From Selaginella moellendorffii (lineage: Eukaryota > Streptophyta > Lycopodiopsida > Selaginellales > Selaginellaceae): a DNA stretch of 64,000 nucleotides. The translations under genes were made by a program, and so were the position numbers. Positions 44,116 to 56,100 of this stretch are shown one piece after another. The notes under the pieces were generated by a model. That model was not told the origin of the DNA and searched no databases. It worked only from the letters and a program-made list of their open reading frames with translations. Where the stretch lies: assembly GCF_000143415.4 (NCBI RefSeq), contig NW_003314268.1, positions 534,968 to 598,967 of the forward strand, written 5' to 3'. Every line of letters begins with the position of its first letter. Positions within the stretch are counted from its first letter, which is position 1.

Positions 44116-44982
44116 TTAAATATTACATAAAACATGATTATGTGTATTAGAATTCCATAAAACTTTATTTGGGTAATTTGCTTCATAAATGACTAAATTA
44201 CAATCATTCTGAACAGTAAAATATGTTGGTAAAAAGCATTCAAGTTTAGGATTGCAATACTTATCTGAAGACCATAATACTTCTTTATTATATCTTAGAA
44301 CTAAGTTTCCATTATTCTGCAATTTTAAAACACAGTTAAATATATTTTTAAAAGAATATGGTGTTTCCCAAATCTTCTTATCTTTTGAATATAAAATAAG
44401 AATACAATCAATTTTTAAAATTAGTACATTTATACCATTAGGAGAGATTAGAAAGTTATCACTATAAATAATTTCATTAGAATATAAAATACTAAATTTT
44501 ATTTGGCAATAAACTGAATTTATAACAAAATCAATTGTGTTTGAAGATGTTGATAAAGAATTAGAATCATCTGTTATTAAATTATATTTTAGTATATACT
44601 TTGTACCTTCTTTCTCAAAAGAGCCTGCACAGTTATAGTTTATATCATCAATATAAAAAGCTAATAAATTTCGAAAACCTTGTATTATTTTTTCACCTTT
44701 AATAGTTACACCTGTATTTTCAACGGAACAATGGTCTTTACATTGAATAAATACTGAAACAATTCCTTTTGAAGTACTAACTTCAGTGCCATCTCCATAA
44801 GTTGCTGAATATATATCATTAATTTTAATTTTATCTAATAACTTATAAAAAGCTGTAATAATCTCACCAATATCATATATATTTAGATATCCTACTCTTC
44901 CAATTTTAGGTTTCCTTGGAGAAACAATTGTATTAAACTGTAAAACTAATATAGTTATGATAAGTATATTTTTTATTAACAT
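44116..44982 (-). CDS. Secreted bulb-type (GNA-like) lectin-domain protein, 288 aa
   Basis: A single uninterrupted ORF starts with a signal peptide (MLIKNILIITILVLQFN, cleavage likely near residue 20-23). Residues ~25-165 form an N-terminal region of unknown family with paired cysteines (QCKDHC). Residues ~175-285 are a beta-prism II bulb lectin domain with three mannose-site motifs: a degenerate LKIDCILILY, an altered LQNNGNLVLRY and a perfect VQNDCNLVIY (QxDxNxVxY). A WSS and a WNS follow the second and third, as in the family. Such lectins bind mannose glycans outside the cell. The gene is far more AT-rich than the transposons and has no stop in a region where most else is decayed, so it is probably a real or recent gene. 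Foreign origin is possible but untested. Confidence 0.75.
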   Translation of the reverse strand: MLIKNILIITILVLQFNTIVSPRKPKIGRVGYLNIYDIGEIITAFYKLLDKIKINDIYSATYGDGTEVSTSKGIVSVFIQCKDHCSVENTGVTIKGEKIIQGFRNLLAFYIDDINYNCAGSFEKEGTKYILKYNLITDDSNSLSTSSNTIDFVINSVYCQIKFSILYSNEIIYSDNFLISPNGINVLILKIDCILILYSKDKKIWETPYSFKNIFNCVLKLQNNGNLVLRYNKEVLWSSDKYCNPKLECFLPTYFTVQNDCNLVIYEANYPNKVLWNSNTHNHVLCNI

Positions 44983-46021
44983 AATTCTTGGAAAGTATAA
45001 GGAACAATTAAAAAATTTTATATTTGTAATTCATTTAATATTACATATATTATGATAGCATAGAATACTAAAATGGGCATATCGTTCTAGACAAAAATCC
45101 TGGGTTATATATAAAAGCTAAATTGAATCCTATTCAACCATTATCGAAACCTTATATCTCCTTTTCTTAAAATAATAAAAAAGAATGAAATATATCAAAA
45201 TCTAAAATAAAGGTCATTTAATTTCTCATAAAGCATGAATACCATGAACTTTTAAAGTGTTATTATGGTCTAAGTTATAGTGTATATCAACAAGAATGTC
45301 AATCTTTTTAAAAGGGGAGTATGTTGTGGGTATTGAAAGTTACTTATTAATTTATCCTTTTAGATATTTTGTTTTCTGTCAAATTAGTAGTGGATTGGTA
45401 CTTCTTGAGTCCCTCTTTTCAAGTGTTAATAATCGAGGTTTAACTTAAAATATTATCAATAAATATAAGATAAGAATTTATATAAATATTTAACTGAGTA
45501 AATCACTTTTGCTATGTTATGGGCTTTGTAGAAACCCTTATGTTAGTAACTCCATTTTTCAAATGATAGCCTATTATTTTTCATGGCATTTTCACTATCA
45601 TGTCTTGAATTCCTACTTTTATTTGTCCCATTTATTATTATAAAAAGAATTCAGATCTAATTTAGAGAGTAGAGAGTGTCTTAAAGACTATATTGTTATT
45701 CTTGTGTCTCAAATCATATTTGGCACACTTTCTGTTTAATGATTTTAGGAGATAGCTATAAAGGATAAGTTCAAACAAAGTTTTTATAGGGTTGGAATAT
45801 AATGCTTCAAATATTTTGTCGTAAGTTTATTCGGCTTTCCCCTATAAATTTACTATATACCACTATTAATGTAATAAATATATTATAAAATAATATTTTG
45901 TTATTCCAAAAATTAAGCTCTATCCAATGCAAACTTGCTCAATGGTGGACATTATTCAATTATTCCATATGGAGCAATGATCGTCTTTTGATTACACTTG
46001 AGATGTAATTAAAGAAAACAC
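44983..46021. other. AT-rich intergenic stretch
   Basis: No gene is supported. The stretch upstream of the lectin start (44990-45060) is very AT-rich and would hold its promoter, but I see no convincing TATA placement. Around 45328-45420 there is a very decayed resemblance to the LARD-B LTR start (gggtattgaaagttactta). Confidence 0.35.
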
Positions 46022-46620
46022 TTATATACATATAGAGATGTATAAACACTTGGATAGGGAGGATTTGCAAGAGGTATTGGCATTTAGGGAGATGTTTATA
46101 TTTAGGCTTATAGATAATATTAAGAATAAGTTACCATCTTTGTGTGGATGATAAACATTTGTGAAAGTGTGATGTATCCCTAGCCAAGATGTCAAGATGT
46201 GAAATGCCTTAGCTATAAATATAAGACCATTATCTAAGATAATTTGTTTTAAACAAGAATGTTGAAACACCACTTGAAAGTATCTAATAACAATTATACT
46301 AGCAAGATCACCAACTTCCATCCAACAAGTAAAGTAATTGGAGGCAATAATGATATACTCATTATCAATAGTTGACCATAGAAAAGGCCCTAGTATATCA
46401 AATGCCACCAACTCAAAAATGGATAGAAAATTACAATTAACTTCAATTATCTTTCCACAACACGAGAGTTAATATTACGAATTTGGCATCAAATAAAGTT
46501 ATGCACATACCAGACAACATCTCATTACATTTCCAGCTAATAGAAAAACTTACATAATTTCTTAGTCAAATGACAATATCTTATATGTCTACCTAGAATA
46601 GGAAAGTGATGGTCGTATGG
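46022..46620 (-). pseudogene. Ty3/gypsy integrase fragment, decayed
   Basis: The minus ORF 46411-46022 contains FDILGPF and ILDNGLIF, matching the first two Asp motifs of a retroviral-type integrase core, followed by HHTFTNVYHPHKDG. Upstream on the same strand (46620-46440) there is a broken HHCC-type zinc region (HLTKKL...C). The catalytic Glu is not found. It is non-functional. Confidence 0.65.
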
Positions 46621-47738
46621 AGAAAGTGTGAAATAAAGGTTGAAGCCACCACTAGCCATAAATGATGATTAGTACTAGTGCTTATAAAATAAAGAAAGTC
46701 GTTCTTAAGGTGATATTGAAAGTGTAAATATTGAAATGGTAAATCATCAACAGGTGATACAAGATTCTCAAACTCATTATAAAACTTTTAAATCCATGAC
46801 TCAACCTCATCCTCGTCTCGGATGTTCATCTTTAGGGCTCTAGTCAATGTAAAACTTATTAAAACCCTAGGGTGATGGAGTGGAGGAGGCTATGCATCAA
46901 AGATGTGGATGGATTGGAGGTGTTGTCTGCTCGCGTGCCCCCGATGGAAAGCCCATAGGCAACATACTTCAATCGCTCAAGAGGTTAGGGTATAAGGGAA
47001 CTCTTGAGTCAGCGGATTTGAGCTTTATGAACCTCGTTAGGAGAAGGTAAATCCTTCTCTATACCTTATGGATATTAAATATCAAGTACAACAACCATCA
47101 ACAACATAGAATCCTTACCCAAAAAAATCTATTGATGTTGGAACAATAAATTTGTTAAGAACATGAGAAAAGAGTGAAAAAAAAAAAGAGGAGATCGAGA
47201 ATGGGTATTACCATCAACTATAAAACTAAATCCCTATATAATGAACAACTTTGAAATTATGTATTTAAATCTTTAGAGCCTACCGAACAATACAACTACC
47301 TAAGTTCTTTTACTTTAATAATGAATTAATCATACCTTCTAGTAATATTCAAAAATCATATAACTATGCATGAAGCTTTTTGAAACCTTAAATTATTACT
47401 AGACATTCCTTTTCTATTGTAGACTAGTTGATCTTTATTGGTTGTAATATATGCAATAACATGATATTGACTAAGCACACTTTTGTTTTTTTGCATCAAC
47501 ACACCCTCAAAATAGATATCAGGAGCATTCATGTTAAAAATGAAAAATCAAGTGTAATTAAGATATATTAAAACTAAAGGAGTTATCAATAGCTTTTTGA
47601 GATCTATAAATGCTCACTTACAATCCTTGACTAGATGAAAGACAATGTTAACAACTTTATTCATAATGGTGAAGTGTTGCAAAGAACCTCATCCATCATT
47701 TATTAGAAAGTTTTCAAAGCATTATTCAAATTAAACAG
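46621..47738. other. Stretch without a recognised gene
   Basis: There are no ORFs of note. A GC-richer patch at 46860-47060 has short open stretches that I cannot assign. Confidence 0.35.
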
Positions 47739-49228
47739 TGTAAGATACAAATCCCTAAGCCCCAAAGTGAAGCTAAAAGGGTGCTACATAGTAGTAGTCA
47801 AAGTGAAAATCCAACAAGCGTAACATATTTGGACTAAAAGCTTCGACTCCAAAAGTTGAGAATAGGAGTGGAACTCTGAACAAAGGGCTCGAAGAATGAG
47901 CACGAAATAATTAGTGAATAAGTCTTTAAAAGGGGATATAAGAAAGGCTGACACATGACAAGTGTCATCACACATGGAAGTGTCAAGACGGAGTCCAAGA
48001 AGGAGTTTGAGATGGAATTCAAGAAGGAGTTTAAGGAAGAATTTGAGAAGGAGTTCAAGATGCAGTTTAAGATGGAGTTCGAGAAGGAGTCTTAAATAGA
48101 GTTCAAAAAAGAATCTGAAATAGAGTCCAAGAAAGAATCAGAGATGGAGTCCAAAAAGGAGTTTGAGAAGGAATACGAGATGGAGTCTAAGGAGTCTGAG
48201 AAGGAGACCGAGATGGAGATTGAGACTGAATCCAAGTCTGAGTGTGAGTGCGAGGGTGAAAGCCCAAAGTGATCATCTCTTAAACCCTAGGGGGTTTGAT
48301 GATTTCCAAAAAGATAGTAAGGGGAGGACTCTAATAGAACTAATTTGGTTAGGGAAGGCTAGTGTGACTAAAAAGGGCTATACTTATGTAGTGGGTGATG
48401 ATATAACCACTAAGGAGTCCAAGGCTAAAGTGAACATAGATGGACAAGTGAGGTAACTTAATGAAGTGTTGAAGACCAAGCTTTAGCTTCCCTGAGAGAT
48501 CAAATGGTTAATACTCCCAATCCAAGTGTGGGTGGTATTACCTACTTGGATACCTGGGGTGGCTCATCAAAACCTTGCTCTAGATGGCTAAGGGCAGAAG
48601 ATGTGTAGAGTACTATGAGGCTCACGTAGGGCCATAGTGTTTCGAAATATTATCCTAAAGTCTTAGATTGTAAAAAGAAAGAGAAGCAATCCTCTTACAT
48701 AGTGACTAAATGCATGGTCATATGGTGAGAAAGTCCTAGAGGTCAATAGGACTTAGTGATCATACTTTCAAGCCTTAACTCAATAGCGGTGTTGATAAGC
48801 ACTACTATCAAGGAGTGGGACTTAGTGGGGACCAAAGAAGGGGCATTAGGGAAGGGTGTTCTTTATGTCTCCGAACATCCTAAAGATGCTAAGGGGTGGT
48901 CAAGGAGTGACCACTTAACGAATGGCCTAGTCTATGGGAAACAGATTTATGGTATAAGTGGTCTTGGATTACTAATGAGATAAAAGTGAATGGACGTGGC
49001 TTTAATGTAATAGATTGATATATCAATGGTACCTTTGGGTGTCTATGTTGGGTTTGGACACATGGAACACTTGAACCAAGTGCAAAAGTAGAGTGGTATA
49101 TTGCCATTTATAGAGCTATCAAATCCCTAAATTGGGAATAAAACTTATAAAGGTTATGAGTGAGATTCTTTCAAATGGTTAAAAGTGTGGTTAAATGATT
49201 ACAGTATAATGAAAAATTTAATCCCTTA
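47739..49228 (+). mobile_element. LARD-A LTR, decayed, opposite orientation
   Basis: It begins TGTAAGATACAAATCCC (compare TGTGAGACACAAATCCC), contains a purine-rich antisense version of the CTCGGA array at 47985-48240, and ends near 49228 with sequence matching the LTR end. The differences are largely C-to-T and G-to-A. Confidence 0.65.
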
Positions 49229-50109
49229 GAGTGTGGACCACTCTTGAGTTCATGAACTGAAAAGTTGAGCTTACGAGTTAAGCTCAATTTTCAATTGTGG
49301 TTTAATACAAATATTATAAATTTTAAAAAATAAGGTTATAGAAAAGCTAACTTAATAGTATATTTTCATAACTCTCTACATTTCATATGGATAAAACTAT
49401 TTTAGTGGAGGCTTCTTGTCCAAGAATTTAAATATTTACTATATGTTATTATAGGTAAGTTTGTCAAACATAAAATAAAATGGTTCTAATATTGGTAGCT
49501 TCAAATCTTGAAATTTTTCTTCTCAAAGTAGTAATTTAAAGATTAGGAGCTGCAATATTCATCCCATTGCACAACACATCTAAACCATATGAAAGACAAA
49601 AAAAGAGGATAATGAGAATAATGATTATATATTGGAGATAAACACAATAATAAAGGGTGCAATAATTTAGGTAAAAAAGAATTCCCTCCTATTTGTTTTA
49701 AAAAATTGCAATTTCATGACTTTCAAGAAATGCCCTATATTTTTTCTAGCTTTTGGTGAAAATAGTGGCAACAATGAGTACAATAGCATATACACTCTTG
49801 CAACATATTGCAATATCATAGCCTCAAACTACTATGAAATATGTTTTAAGATGGTAAAGACAGAAACAAAGACACACTAATATTACAGATAGTATTGTAA
49901 AAAGAAAATTGTAAGTATATTAAATGAAATATGTTTTATTATTAATTATATAAAGTATAAAATGTATATATTACCGATAGAGAATAAATATCAATAGTCT
50001 TGAAGAATATTATTAGCTCCAAAAGTCTTACAATTTAGCAGTAGTAAGGCTTGCTTGATATATATGAATATCTATTTTAGGATCTTAGTGTAAAGTGTTG
50101 ATGAAAATG

Positions 50110-50158
<49 letters not shown>

Positions 50159-51850
50159 TAGATAGATAGATATGCCTTTCTATGTTTCTTGCACTTAGTA
50201 AAGTTTGGATATGTGCAAGAAGGAAGTATTGAATAACAATTATGTATTCTCTATTTTCAAGTTTGACAATGTGCAATATCTTGAAACAAAGTGGTACTCA
50301 ATATCAAGCCTGTGAGAGCTTTTTGCTCTAAGATTTATACCAATATTTTCACCAATAAAGAAAAACTACACTTTGAGTGAACAATTTTCATACCACTAAT
50401 AGAAGTTTGGGAATTGTACTCCATAGATGTGCAACGAACCACTTTCTCAACTACAGTTGCCACTTCTTGAGCTGGTGGAATCACCTTCCTCTTTATCCTA
50501 TTGTGTAACATCTCAACAAAAGGCCCTATTTCTAGTATCTTTTTTCTTCGAATGCTAATGCTTTTGAAGACTGTATATATCAAATCTAATAAACATATTT
50601 TATACAAACTTATCTTCCTTTTCCCTGCATCTGAAGAATGCTAGCTCTAGTGCTTACTCTTGGAGAGATTCACAAATTGGGGTGTATGCAAAATACTCAA
50701 GTGGTTGGTTCTAATGAAAAAGGCAACAAAAATAAAGAAGAAATAAAAAACCTCACCTCTTCCAACCACTCTATTCCAAGAAAGGAAGAAGTAAATGGTC
50801 TTGTAAATGACATAGTATAAAGGAGAATTCTTGCAAAACCAACACTTGAATCCAATAATAATGGTGTTATGGGCAAAAGGATTAATTGTAAACCCTTTAA
50901 AAAATATAGAATTTTTATAGTCATTTTGATTATATACTTCATCCATGCAATACAAATGCCTACCATAGTGAACTATAAATATTGTTCTTTTAAAATGCTG
51001 GAAGTGTGAGGTCTTGATCTTGCACTAGTTTAAACATTCTACTTGGTCTCCATCTCTTTTCGTTTGGAACTAATGCTATTGATAAAAGCTAGTACATCAA
51101 AGAAGATATTGTTATTGTAGTAGGATGGAAACTCACTCATGGGTCTATACAGAAATAAGTGTATGTTGACTAAGAAGTGGGAAAAGTAGAAAGCATTACT
51201 AATAACTTTGAATATTACTGAAGATGGAGCTAGTGAATTTGGGGTTGACATTGGTATAACTTTTCCACTTGAATTGGACAAAGAGGAGAGGATAATGATT
51301 AACACTTTCTTCACATTCACTTTGGATGAAACACTTTGATTGGAGATCCAAAAACTTGAATCTCCTTGGACTTTGAATTCTGCAAATTTTATTGTTATCC
51401 ACCCTTGCCCACACTAGAAAGAAGAAACACCAAGTAACAACTATACTGGTGTTGTTGTGGATCACAACGTCCAAAAAAATAAAGCTAAGATGAAGATCAA
51501 AATAGTGACATAAAAATCTTTCAGAAACATGGCTTTGAGAATAAAACTAGTGGGTGATCTCAAAAATGTAGAAGAAACCTTTTCATTCTTCTTTATAGGA
51601 TTTAGAGTTTTCTATCTCTCTTATGCTACTTATAAAAATCTATAGTGAAACATAAATTGAGATTTAAGGAGAGCAATAAGAAGAATAACAACAACATATA
51701 AATGAATTTAAATACTACAGCATATCTAATATGTGTAAGTGTGATAGTATTATCATGTGTTCTACTGTCTATTGCATATACACAAATCCAAGAAAAGGTT
51801 TTCAACACATGAAGTTTGATTATTAATGATGATGTTAGTGGAAATTAAAA
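49229..51850. other. AT-rich stretch with a dinucleotide repeat, no convincing gene
   Basis: A minus ORF of 90 aa (50335-50607; RIKRKVIPPAQEVATVVEKV) and others at 51039-51474 may be exon relics, but I cannot link them to a family. Confidence 0.3.
50113..50173. repeat. (TA)n microsatellite grading into (GATA)n
   Basis: About 22 TA units are followed by four GATA units. Confidence 0.95.
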
Positions 51851-52800
51851 GTGACTCAATAGGATCCGTTGACATCAAAAACAATGCCACTAAGAGTAAG
51901 TCATTTTTTTCCTCCTTCTCCCCCTTGTAGTACCGATCACTCAACAATGCCTCCTCACATGCTGCCACGCCACCACCTCCATGCTCGCTGTGTGAACTTG
52001 CTGTGCACCACATTGGTCAAGCCGAGAGCCTCGGCACATAATGCAGGCCGTGCTAGCTGGGACTGTGTGCAAGCCAAAACGGGCAGGACTGTAGTGTGGG
52101 CCAGGTCAGGCACTGTTCTGGCTGGGCCAAGCACCACACGAGCCAGCCCATCTCACCCGCCACTGCTCAAACTTGGCATGCCATTGTACTGGCAAGCTTG
52201 CACTAAGCTGGGCATGGGCTACGCTGGGATGGCACACCATACAGGGCATATGGGCTGCAATGGTGCACTGGGAGGGGTGGGCAAGGTGCCACACCCATTG
52301 GCACCCATGCCTGGTCCCGCATGGTGCTGGGTGCCAACTAGGCCAAGATAGTGTGCCACACAGGGCTGGGACAGTGTGCCACATGGGGCATGTGGGCTGC
52401 AATGTCTCATTGCATGGGCCATCCAGCAGCTGCCCATATCTGGTACACTAGTGAACTGGTAGATGTGGGCTGGGAGCTCAACTGGGCCTAATATGCTAGC
52501 AAACCAATGAATGCAGCTAAGTTGGCCTTGGGTGTCAAGTCAGCCTAGGCTGGGCTTGCCTGAGTGCCCCGCTGGAGTGGTGGGCCTAGCTACTGCCTCC
52601 CACAGCTGGCACACTAGTATACTAGTGGATGACCATTATGCAAGCGGGCATGGGAGCCACAAGAGGTGGGTTGGGCATGTTGTCTGGGCTTGCCCAAGTG
52701 GTCCTCCTGGTCAATATTCTGGTGTATTGGTGGATGCTGGCGAGGCTGGGCACTCTATAGGGTGGACTTTGCTGCTTGCATTTCTTATGCATTTTTTTTT
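51851..52800. other. GC-rich island of repeat-like, non-coding sequence
   Basis: The block from about 51950 to 52760 is much richer in G+C than its flanks, with recurring words such as gggctgcaatg, atgtgggctgg and tgggccaag. Open frames on both strands look like compositional artefacts. It ends in a poly-T run (52790-52804). It may be part of an unrecognised LTR element. Confidence 0.4.
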
Positions 52801-53119
52801 TTTTATAATAAGTTTTTCTTGTTTTTAGAAATAAAGACAACTACAAAAGGATAAGGATGTTGGATTAAAGAGAATAAGATATGAGGAAGATTGAGGTTTA
52901 AGATGAGACTAATTTGACTTTCAGATTGAGATTTCCATAGCAACAACTCTGCCATCCACATTGCCAGCTCCACTACCAAATCAAAGACACCATTTAATAC
53001 CATTTTGCGTGCAAATGCTGGATATAAAGAGTTGGTGCTCATGGGATTGTATCGAACCCTCCTTTCGTAGTGCAATGGGCTTGAAGTTCGGCTCCAAATG
53101 TGTGCTACATTTGGTATCA

Positions 53120-56100
53120 TTATCATTTGGTATCATAAACTAGTATTATAGTATAGGAACCACCGAGATCACTATAGTTGGAAAACATAGGATTTACTAT
53201 CCAACAAAATTCAATAACTAGTGTATCATCAAGAAAACTCAATGATAAAACTTAACTATCAAATATTGTAGATAGTATGCTAAACAACTTACCAAAGACA
53301 ACTAAAAGAACACAAAGTATCATTGATTAACAAGCATAATGTTTGCGAATGTATCACCCAAATGTAATAACATCCTAATCTATTAGAATTAACTCGAGTA
53401 ATAATCAACAGAACAAAATGAATGTGGCAAGACCAACAAACACTCATTCATGCCAACTATCACAAAAGCCAATCTAAATATATCTCAGTCAGCAATACGA
53501 AAGAACTCAAGTTGCTTAAACAAAAATGTTAGCAACATCCTACCGATGTTTTAAACCCAAGAGGTCAATCCAAAGCAAACCACAAAGAATATATGGTATT
53601 ATGGATAGCCATAAGTCATCAAAGAGAATAACTAACCATTATAATAGATTATCAATCATCCTATCAATGAAGAGATGCATAATCATTATTAAATAAGGAA
53701 TCCACCATCCCAAAGAATAGCAAATCATTCTATATCAACAACAATTAAGAAAAACTTTTGACAAGGATAATCAACTATCTTAGATGATAGTCAATCATCA
53801 CCAATGATTGCCAGATGCAAATACGAGTTTTAATATTGAAGCTAATAAGCCAAAATGCCTTCCCCAACAACTTCTAACAAATTGAACAATAAGCATAAAA
53901 CTCAAAGAACCAAAAGCTCGAAGAAGCCTATACGTAAGTCTTGCTTAACAATGATCACAAATCTTGTATGAACTAACTTCAAAGTTAAAGAAGAAATCAT
54001 GGTACAACCTATAATATCCCTCTCAACACATCCATAAGCTAAACTTCACATCGGGCTTTGAGGCTCACACCGGGAGCAAGCTTCGCCGACCGGCAGCCAA
54101 CATCTATGCAAAGTTAATGAAAAGCATTTTTGCATCAATTTAAAAGCTAAGCATAATAAAGATATACTCAACAAATGACCACCAAACTAATCCTTTATGA
54201 ATCCATCTATAATAAGACATAACTCACTTTATAACAAGCACAAAAAGAACAATCAATAATCAATACCCAATGCAAATCTAATAAAAAACCAACATCGTCA
54301 ATATTAGTCACTAATTCTTCCTCTTGTAAGGTTAGCATAATCCATGATTGAATCACATTTCAAGGAAAAACCAAAGCTCAACCTCTACTAAGCAATCTCA
54401 TCTAGAACACAATTAACTTAAACTTGCCACTTAGCTTGTTTAAATGTTAATATAGTTGCTAACTAATAAATTCACAAATACTAATAACACAAAGCTACAA
54501 CCAAATATCTTCATCAAGATTAATGAAACTCAATATCAATCCTAAGGAGAGACATTTCATTTCATTCGAATTTCGATATCAATATTGTTAATGACAAGGC
54601 ATCATTTCAATGCCATTAACACTAGAACAAAGCTAAAAGAAAACAAGAGTGAATCACCACTCAAACTTTCTAGCAACCATGCTAACCACTGTCAAAGATA
54701 TTTTATTTTTCAGTATTCGAAACTAAATCTTTAGCAAAACTCAGTTACAGATAACACATCATCAAAGAGTGATTCACCACGTCCAAGACTCAATAAAATC
54801 CAACACTACAGACTAAATATAACCAAATGATATTAACAAAGGAATCGGCATGCCAACATGGAAAAACCATGCAAGCCATGACACGATCCTCTACAACACC
54901 ATTTGGTAAAGCAAATCTATCACTACTAAATCATCATTAAGTGAAGTAAGTGTTAATAGTCCTTGACAAAATCTACAAGCAATCACTAGTTGCAAAGCAA
55001 CTAACAATCACTTTTCAACTTATCTTTCACAAGACCCAAGCACTAAACTCATGTCATTGAGTCATACACTTGTCCAACATGAACGTAATACCCCAGGTAA
55101 AAGATAAAGGTTCATGGACAAGCACGAATTAAATGACCACTCGAATCCAACTCACCAACACATTTAGTCAATAGTTCTGAGCATGTCTTGAAGAGGCTAG
55201 CTATGCATAATTAACACTTAATCAAAACTAAAGTGAAGATCATGATATAAACTCATATTAGTGCACAACCTCTTCATAGACAAAGCTATAGTACGGGTAC
55301 TAGCATCCCAACCTCAAACAACTAAGTTAAACATCACCACCTTCAACTAAGACATAGGGCCACCAAGACCAAGTCAAGATTAGTGAAAGCTCATTACTCT
55401 CATAGAGTTTAATGAAATGCAAGATGCAACTTGCCACCTAGCATAACACTACAAAGAAAGGCACAAAGGTCACATTTCTAGAAAAGTGCAATAGCCACTT
55501 TTCTACACCAACTTCAGACTTTATCTAACTCAATTGCATTAGCGTCAAAAGTTAACATCCCTTTCGGGTCATATAATACAAACTACCTACTAACATTTAA
55601 GCCAACTAAAGTCAATTCTAACCTCTTCATTAGTTTGTATTTATTTATGAAAATAGAATGGTTTTCGAGCAAAGTGATCAACAGATTAGCCATTGGAAAA
55701 GCTTAAGAAAATTTGTGAAATTTTTTTTTCCATCCTAGAGAAAGAATAACTTGCAGTCCATGAATACGAACTTTCAAGACTCAATCAACTTCCTCCTACT
55801 AACAACTTCACATAAGTTCACCTCAATTTAAATTCTCATGACCCAATAGCATGTCTAAGCATCAAACATTTTTGCCCATATATTCAACATTAAATACCAA
55901 CATCCACAAAATGCAAAATAAACATCCAAGACTTGATCATGAAGACCATATCTTTAAATATCCACATTGCACTAACACTTTTCTTTAATCACCTTTAAGA
56001 TCCAATGCGAAGCCAAAACACTAATAAGAAAAATGATAAAATTCTTCATCATTTGAAACAACAATGCCACTTCTACTAATACAAGTGTTAGCGATGTCAA

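Noticed and set aside
46860-46880. Telomere-like aaaccctag near 46862
   Set aside because: A single heptamer occurrence, not a repeat array.
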